A stretch of DNA of 50,163 nt from a virus: positions 1 through 50,163 of IMG/VR virus record IMGVR_UViG_3300023116_005163. One strand, given 5' to 3'. This document shows positions 45,418 through 50,163 of the stretch, in pieces; position 1 is the first letter of the stretch, and each line of letters starts with the position of its first letter. The translations under genes and the position numbers were made by a program. The notes under the pieces were generated by a model. It made no database searches. It was not told where the DNA came from and worked only from the letters and a program-made list of their open reading frames with translations.

Positions 45418-46775
45418 TCTATCTCCTGTTTGCAAGGCGCAGTGCCTTTGATGTAAAAACTGTTTGTGTGTGTGGATAGAACTTTTTTAAGGTCATCCAG
45501 CGTGTCCATTAACTCATCTAAAGTGTACCCTGCGTGGGACACATGATAACTGAATATGTTGCTAACATCAAAGAAGACATCCTTGCCTCTGATCTTATCA
45601 ACGAGTTCGTTATATTTTTTCGACCTAGATTTCGCTCTAATGGTTTTGATCAGGTCCATAATCCAGTAGTCAATTTTGTGCTTGTTATTCATCTTGTATT
45701 GTAGCATACGCAGTGCCGTTCTGTCACCATACTCCTTTTTGAATTTTTTCATGTCATAGTCTGGATAGTGGTTCTGCAAGAATCCGTGATCATTGAACAC
45801 TATCGGATGTCTGGACATCTTGCTGTATTCCTTAATCTGATCCATGGTCATTTGCATTTCCACAATGTTCTGCTTGATGTGTATATTTTCCGCACAGTAA
45901 TCATAGAACACAACTTCTCCCCAAAAATCAAGTCTGTCAGCAAATATTTCTCCACTGTATCCGGCGGTCGGAGTGAATATTAGATCGAATTTCTGATTTG
46001 GTAGTTTTCCTATTAGTTCGGTGTTCTCGGAATAGAACCGGGGCCTCATCCTTTTCATCAATATCTTTGTGTAGTTGTCCCTGGTGTTCACGTTCACGCT
46101 GTCTATCCATCCGTCAGGCAGTCCCTTGATTTTAGACCACATTTTACTTTGGTGTGCTTTCTTTCTAGTCAGTGTGTAATAGGACCACGCCTTTGCACTC
46201 CTTTCTTGGGTAGTGAAATTCTTTATTTCTGGTCGGTTGTAAGGCTTCAACCACCACGGCGTGTAAGTGTCATGAAAGTTATCCACTGATCTCTTAAACT
46301 TCTTCCAGGTTTCCCAGATAGATGGTTGTCCTAGTTCTCTCCATTTTTCTAAGTTCAGTTCTATGTGCTGTCCGTTCAAGTGTGCAGATCTGGGACGGGA
46401 AATTATGTGTCCCCTACAGTATTCGCCTGTCTTTGTCCATTCGTAAAAACTTGTTATGGGTGACACACGAGCAGTCATGTCAAATATCATTCCTGTGGCA
46501 CATATCATGGCGTGTGTGTGCTGTTGGCAAGACCTAAGCACTTGGTTTAGTTCACTTTGTAGGCAAATTTTTTGCACGTGTCCTGTGCCAGAACCCGTTA
46601 TGCCACCAGAGGTCTGTAGCACCGTCATCTGTAGTTGTTTTTCCAAGGCATAATCCCATTTCATTTTGTCAGGGTGTACCACAATAAACACCAGATGGTT
46701 CAATTTCTTGGCCGGCTTTATTTGTGCTGTCTGCTCTTCCCAGACTTGTTTGAAATGTTCATAACTGTCCATCAC
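45414..46775 (-). CDS. Phage protein of unknown function (453 aa)
   Basis: I cannot name a family. The N-terminal part contains NHLVFIVVHPDKMKWDYALE and CATGMIFDMTARVSPITSFY, a Rossmann-like start; a Lys/Arg/Trp-rich middle (SAKAWSYYTLTRKKAHQSKM) follows; FTPTAGYSGEIFADRLDFWG and GEVVFYDYCAENIHIKQNIV look like a second alpha/beta unit; the C-terminus has GKDVFFDVSNIFSYHVSHAG. The last block could be a metal- or SAM-binding unit. By position, between a nitroreductase-like and a glycosyltransferase gene, a tailoring enzyme is plausible. Confidence 0.6.
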   Translation of the reverse strand: MMDSYEHFKQVWEEQTAQIKPAKKLNHLVFIVVHPDKMKWDYALEKQLQMTVLQTSGGITGSGTGHVQKICLQSELNQVLRSCQQHTHAMICATGMIFDMTARVSPITSFYEWTKTGEYCRGHIISRPRSAHLNGQHIELNLEKWRELGQPSIWETWKKFKRSVDNFHDTYTPWWLKPYNRPEIKNFTTQERSAKAWSYYTLTRKKAHQSKMWSKIKGLPDGWIDSVNVNTRDNYTKILMKRMRPRFYSENTELIGKLPNQKFDLIFTPTAGYSGEIFADRLDFWGEVVFYDYCAENIHIKQNIVEMQMTMDQIKEYSKMSRHPIVFNDHGFLQNHYPDYDMKKFKKEYGDRTALRMLQYKMNNKHKIDYWIMDLIKTIRAKSRSKKYNELVDKIRGKDVFFDVSNIFSYHVSHAGYTLDELMDTLDDLKKVLSTHTNSFYIKGTAPCKQEIE

Positions 46776-46778
46776 ACA

Positions 46779-47513
46779 TCACTTCCAATTTACTATTTCG
46801 TTATAATTAGGAACATTGGGATTCTTGTAGTACGGCAGTTCACCATCTCGGTGTCCTATACCTAACAGGAAAGCAATATTCTTGAAACCATGTCTCAATG
46901 GGGCAAGTATGTTGGTGAAGTTTTCTAAGTCATGGTAATAACATTTACAGAAACTTGCGTGTAATCCCTGCTCGGCGGCCAGTAGTGTGGTTCCAAACCC
47001 ATGCATAGACGCAGAGATCATCCATTGCTCGTTGTCTTTGTAGTCTATCAACAATCTCTTGTAATTTTTTTCAATTTGTTTTTTAGTTGGAAATCCTGGT
47101 ACCTGATAGTACACCAGCAAGTAAGGAGCAGTTACTTGTTCATTGAAACTGAAACCATTGTATTTGGCTCGTAGTTTTCTATTTTCTAAAGACTTGTCTT
47201 GCCTCAATGTCTCCCTGCCCTGTTTCCACTTGTGATAGATATCTCGCAATTTATCATGGTTGCCGTGATCCTTCCCACCTGGTGCAAAATTCCTTTTATC
47301 CCAACCACTGACTGTTTGCATTGCCACGATCTCTTTCTCTTCTTTGTGTTCAGGACCGTAGACATCGATGTTGTAGGCCCAGAGATTGTTTTTTGTTGGA
47401 ACCAATGAGTGAGCATCTCTCAGTATTTGATCTATCTTGTCCTTTCCTGGGTCTTCATCTTTGAAATGATGAATGTTTTCCCGGAACTTCATTAGTTTTT
47501 GCAGTTCTGTCAT
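46779..47513 (-). CDS. Nitroreductase-family flavoprotein-like protein
   Basis: A 244-residue protein with the nitroreductase-like N-terminus KLMKFRENIHHFKDEDPGKD and the helix DKIDQILRDAHSLVPTKNNL, NEQWMISASMHGFGTTLLAA and a C-terminal FLLGIGHRDGELPYYKNPNV. The Gly-rich SMHGFGTTLLAAEQG and GIGHRDG segments correspond to the FMN/NAD(P)H-binding regions of the family. Members reduce nitro groups, quinones or flavins; some are flavin reductases feeding oxygenases. The ATG at 47513 overlaps the methyltransferase stop (ATGA). The exact substrate is unknown. It could feed electrons to island enzymes (speculative). Confidence 0.78.
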   Translation of the reverse strand: MTELQKLMKFRENIHHFKDEDPGKDKIDQILRDAHSLVPTKNNLWAYNIDVYGPEHKEEKEIVAMQTVSGWDKRNFAPGGKDHGNHDKLRDIYHKWKQGRETLRQDKSLENRKLRAKYNGFSFNEQVTAPYLLVYYQVPGFPTKKQIEKNYKRLLIDYKDNEQWMISASMHGFGTTLLAAEQGLHASFCKCYYHDLENFTNILAPLRHGFKNIAFLLGIGHRDGELPYYKNPNVPNYNEIVNWK

Positions 47514-48142
47514 TTTTTGACTCCAATTATCATAAATCTAGTGTACTTTTCTTTCTGCAATTCATATGCCCGGATGTTTTCCATCCTTGTTTTGTACTGA
47601 TTTTTGAAATGATCTAAATTCCTTACGCAGTTTATATGTTGCTGAAGTTGGTTATAGTTGTTGCTTTGTAAAACAAACAATGTTTTTGGTGGGGCACTAT
47701 CTATGGATTTATACAATAAATTTTGTTCTATGTGTTCACAACTGGTGTTTATAACAATACTGAAATTCTTCCTACCTAAATCAATTTCGGTAACATCCTT
47801 TTCGATAAATGCTATTTCAGGAAATATCTGTTTGCCTATCTTGGTCGCAATATTGTCAAAGTCATATGAGTAGATGTTATTGATCGGTTTAAGTTTGAAC
47901 TCTGTTGAGATTAGTTTTGCCATCAAACCATACCATCCACCTAATATCGCAATGTCGATGCTATCTCTGGTCTTGTATTTGAAATGAAAAGGATACTGAT
48001 TTAGACAATCTATCAGCCACATTTTGCAGTCAAACTGGTTCTGGCTGAAACAGGAAAATGCATCAAGCAGTCTTCCAGGATATGCCTTTGCGATCCATTC
48101 AATGTTCTTGTGTGCATTTATTATGTTCTGATCATATATCAT
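47510..48142 (-). CDS. SAM-dependent methyltransferase-like protein (210 aa)
   Basis: A class I methyltransferase-like protein. DSIDIAILGGWYGLMAKLIS occupies motif I (Gly-rich turn after the first strand); NNIYSYDFDNIATKIGKQIF and FIEKDVTEIDLGRKNFSIVI fit strands 2 and 3; VINTSCEHIEQNLLYKSI matches motif IV, and LFVLQSNNYNQLQQHI strand 5. The N-terminal 55 residues are helical. It differs from the methyltransferase at 41673. The start overlaps the preceding glycosyltransferase stop (ATGA). The substrate is unknown. Confidence 0.7.
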   Translation of the reverse strand: MIYDQNIINAHKNIEWIAKAYPGRLLDAFSCFSQNQFDCKMWLIDCLNQYPFHFKYKTRDSIDIAILGGWYGLMAKLISTEFKLKPINNIYSYDFDNIATKIGKQIFPEIAFIEKDVTEIDLGRKNFSIVINTSCEHIEQNLLYKSIDSAPPKTLFVLQSNNYNQLQQHINCVRNLDHFKNQYKTRMENIRAYELQKEKYTRFMIIGVKK

Positions 48143-48711
48143 TTGTATTTGCCATTGTATATTACTATCGGACTTTTATCAATCTTTTGGTACCAGCTCG
48201 TTATCTTGTCTGTTCTGATAGTGTGGTATTCAACTTTTTCATTATAAATGTACCTGTCTATGCCCGCGTATAGACGCAGATACATGTCTCTATGCTTTTG
48301 GAATTTTTCAAATACGTGTGCGTGATTGCTCCATCTCATAACACTGCTGTTCACAAGAGTGTTCTGTGTCATCCTAAATTCAAGAAGAGGAATGTTCTTG
48401 GGTTTCCACGGAGTACTGTCAAGCACTGAAAATTTATCGAAATCCTGGCAAAGGAAATCTATGTTGCTGTTGATATCGATGTCTAGATCAAAGAAAAGGC
48501 TGTCGCCCTTGTTTTCCAGCAATGCCAGTTTGTGCCAGACGCCCCTGAGGTAAGGATACTTTACTTCCACATCGTGTTCATCGACAGGCTTATCTGTGTA
48601 GCAGTAGAATTTGTGGGGTACCGTTAGATGCTTTTGTAATGATTCTCGAAGTTTATGGGTAAACTCCCTAGGGTATTTCGTGCCCCAGTTCACACAATAT
48701 ACCGATAGCAT
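48139..48711 (-). CDS. GT-A-like glycosyltransferase (190 aa)
   Basis: Short glycosyltransferase-like protein: LSVYCVNWGTKYPREFTHKL then HKFYCYTDKPVDEHDVEVKY, and the acidic metal site DSLFFDLDIDINSNIDFLC around residue 75, a DxDxD variant of the DxD motif. MTQNTLVNSSVMRWSNHAHV and the C-terminal tail are also typical. It starts at ATG 48711, two bases before the upstream gene's stop on the minus strand. It is the second gene after the promoter at 49210-49238. Confidence 0.72.
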   Translation of the reverse strand: MLSVYCVNWGTKYPREFTHKLRESLQKHLTVPHKFYCYTDKPVDEHDVEVKYPYLRGVWHKLALLENKGDSLFFDLDIDINSNIDFLCQDFDKFSVLDSTPWKPKNIPLLEFRMTQNTLVNSSVMRWSNHAHVFEKFQKHRDMYLRLYAGIDRYIYNEKVEYHTIRTDKITSWYQKIDKSPIVIYNGKYK

Positions 48712-48712
48712 T

Positions 48713-49186
48713 TTATCTATTCTTTTGGATTATGTCCTTGTAGGCCAATAGAACATCCAATGGCGTCTTTGCCTGCCTAATCTTGGACTTCGAGTCATTG
48801 TCTTTGGAATCTTTGACTATGTCCTTTTCAAATATCTTCAACTTCAGTGAGAATAGGTCTTCCGCTTGTTTCTTTGGATCATAGTCTATGATAAACTCCA
48901 TCACACTATCAAAGTTTTGCATAGGCTTGTCCTCTACCTTTTGTTTGACCTTTGCCTCAACTATCCTGTCCAGTTGCCTGTACACCTGTTTGTTCCTGGC
49001 CACGGTTGCGTCTGCTATCTTTGACAACGGATACTCGTCTACAAGGTCTTGGAAATCCGGATGACCTGTGTCCACTGCAAGATAATGGTTTATCGCCCTT
49101 TTTCCTTCTTGATAGATGATTTCTATCGCGGTGTTGTCAGAATTGGCATAGTATGCCTCAATTATTTTTCCAGAAAATATTGCCAT
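48713..49186 (-). CDS. Phage protein, unknown function (157 aa)
   Basis: The first gene after the strong minus-strand promoter at 49210-49238. The N-terminal half is an alpha/beta domain (IFSGKIIEAYYANSDNTAIE, then IIYQEGKRAINHYLAVDTG); the second half is Lys/Asp/Glu-rich and helical, with KQVYRQLDRIVEAKVKQKVE and a polar KDSKDNDSKSKIRQAKTPLD linker. It resembles conserved hypothetical proteins located near fibre genes of marine T4-like phages. No catalytic motif. It probably has a virion-assembly or regulatory role by position. Confidence 0.72.
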   Translation of the reverse strand: MAIFSGKIIEAYYANSDNTAIEIIYQEGKRAINHYLAVDTGHPDFQDLVDEYPLSKIADATVARNKQVYRQLDRIVEAKVKQKVEDKPMQNFDSVMEFIIDYDPKKQAEDLFSLKLKIFEKDIVKDSKDNDSKSKIRQAKTPLDVLLAYKDIIQKNR

Positions 49187-49209
49187 GAAAATTCCTTTCT
49201 ATACACAGT

Positions 49210-49238
49210 ATTATAGTGTACTTAATCTTGAACGTCAA
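49210..49238 (-). promoter_or_regulatory. Strong sigma70-like promoter, start of leftward island
   Basis: On the minus strand, TTGACG (49233-49238) and a perfect TATAAT (49210-49215) with a 17-base spacer. It lies between the virion-like gene and the first gene of the long leftward operon. AGGAA precedes the ATG at 49186. Confidence 0.8.
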
Positions 49239-49241
49239 GTG

Positions 49242-50163
49242 TTATGATTTTTCAATCTTGAAAGTGTAGGTAGACGATGCTGTGGGCGTGCCATCTGGAA
49301 ATTCCTGTGCCCGATAGTCATTTGCACCTGCAAAAAGTGTGGTGTATGCACCACTTCCGCCCGTCAAAATAGTGTCCACCATGGCAGAACCCCTGGCTGT
49401 GCCTAGACTACCATCTATGTTGTACTTTAGTTGGTAACCGGTAGATGAGTTGATCACCTGATTGTTGATGTATTCCTGTAATAGGGCGCCTATTTCCGCA
49501 CCGGAATACTGTTTTAGGTTGTTTGATGCGTCTATGTACAATGGTGGATTGTAAGTTGGCATAACACCATCTATCCTGTGCAGGTAATAATTGTTTATAG
49601 TCTGTGGTTGGTCCAGCGTTTCGGCAATGCCATCTGCCGTGTAGGCGCTGGTATCTGCCCGTGTGTCTGTGAAGACTGGTGTGGATGATACAAGCGTGGA
49701 ACCTGCCACTGACGAGCTAGTTGAAATATGGTATGTGCCTGCCTGGCTGGAAGTTGTTGATCCAGATGTCAGCACATTGATTGTTGGTAAGATAAAGGTG
49801 TCAATGAAATCTTGCTCTGTCATGGCTTGAATCTGTGTGCCATTCCAATATATTGGAAAAGTTTTTCCTGTGTCTGTGGTTGTTATGGGTGCCGCCGCGG
49901 CCGACTGTGTTATTCTCTGGTAAGAAACAGTGACCTGACTGGGTTCCGCTGTGGTTGCCTCTGATGGAAAACCACCTGAGGCCGTCGAGGCCGCACCTGC
50001 CTGAAGCCTTGTGTCATCTATTTGCGTTAAATCTCCACCTGAACCTACAACAGCCAGTGTCCTAGCGGGTGCCAATGAATAATAGTATGCACCCAGGGTG
50101 TAAAGATTAGTGAGCTCACTGCTCTTGGCCTCCTGTAATTGTGATCCATTGTACACTAAAGGT
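49242..50163 (-). CDS. Fibre- or virion-like protein (5' end cut by window)
   Basis: The frame is open to the right-hand edge; only the C-terminal 306 residues or so are visible. The sequence is Ser/Thr/Gly/Asn-rich with three related units, each a short aromatic strand and a helix: YNGSQLQEAKSSELTNLYTL, YWNGTQIQAMTEQDFIDTFI and YIDASNNLKQYSGAEIGALL. Each unit reads as a turn, an L/I-x-x-x-E/D helix and a hydrophobic end. Such units are seen in phage fibre or virion appendage proteins. A Ser/Thr-rich linker (STSSSVAGSTLVSSTPVFTD) separates parts. No enzyme motif. The receptor or head-decoration role is unknown. Confidence 0.7.
   Translation of the reverse strand, partial: PLVYNGSQLQEAKSSELTNLYTLGAYYYSLAPARTLAVVGSGGDLTQIDDTRLQAGAASTASGGFPSEATTAEPSQVTVSYQRITQSAAAAPITTTDTGKTFPIYWNGTQIQAMTEQDFIDTFILPTINVLTSGSTTSSQAGTYHISTSSSVAGSTLVSSTPVFTDTRADTSAYTADGIAETLDQPQTINNYYLHRIDGVMPTYNPPLYIDASNNLKQYSGAEIGALLQEYINNQVINSSTGYQLKYNIDGSLGTARGSAMVDTILTGGSGAYTTLFAGANDYRAQEFPDGTPTASSTYTFKIEKS

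Overview
The window reads as part of the genome of a large tailed phage, most likely a T4-like marine myovirus. Seen directly: almost gap-free coding, start codons that overlap the preceding stop (ATGA, TAATG, GTGA, TTG inside the previous gene), strong Shine-Dalgarno sites, a RNase H/flap-type 5'-3' exonuclease, a MoxR ATPase/VWA pair, tail-fibre-like proteins, and many small proteins of the kind seen in marine myoviruses. Composition is moderately AT-rich with heavy AGA/AGG and ATA use. No capsid, terminase or polymerase gene lies here, so the phage assignment is an inference and the host is open (a marine bacterium is most likely). I found no tRNA, CRISPR array or insertion sequence, and no stretch above 300 bases lacks a gene.

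Plus strand, 1-20812. The window opens inside a GT-B glycosyltransferase, followed by galE. A nucleotide/7-deazaguanine block comes next: folE, GMP reductase, a small membrane protein, a purine phosphoribosyltransferase, and a YhhQ-type preQ0/preQ1 transporter under its own promoter. After a hairpin and a second promoter come a cupin protein, two tandem amidinotransferase paralogues, a small conserved protein and a QueE-like radical SAM enzyme. From 9059 to 19176 there are mostly phage proteins of unknown function, plus the exonuclease, a radical SAM protein and the MoxR-VWA pair. The strand ends with a PIG-L deacetylase and a sugar-nucleotide epimerase.

The strands converge at 20778-20812 with the two coding regions overlapping tail to tail.

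Minus strand, 50163 down to 20778. Transcription enters from the right. There is a partial virion/fibre-like gene, then a strong promoter (49210-49238), then a long run of tailoring enzymes: glycosyltransferases, methyltransferases, a nitroreductase-like protein, a fatty-acid desaturase, five 2-oxoglutarate/Fe(II) oxygenase-like proteins, acyltransferase-like and SGNH-like proteins. Two tail-fibre-like genes (36141-38723) sit in the middle. A second promoter (36099-36127) starts the next section: three GT-A-like proteins, five consecutive radical SAM paralogues (26508-33088), a second SGNH-like protein, very small proteins (34 aa; 55 aa zinc ribbon), a GNAT-like protein, a carbamoyltransferase, a 60-aa lipoprotein, a DegT aminotransferase and a final glycosyltransferase-like protein.

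How it fits together (inference): the left part manages guanine nucleotides and deazaguanine precursors. The right part looks like a biosynthetic and modification island for glycans, surface components or the phage's own fibres. The most striking unexplained element is the array of radical SAM proteins that carry extra cysteine motifs in front of the radical SAM domain and share a C-terminal signature.
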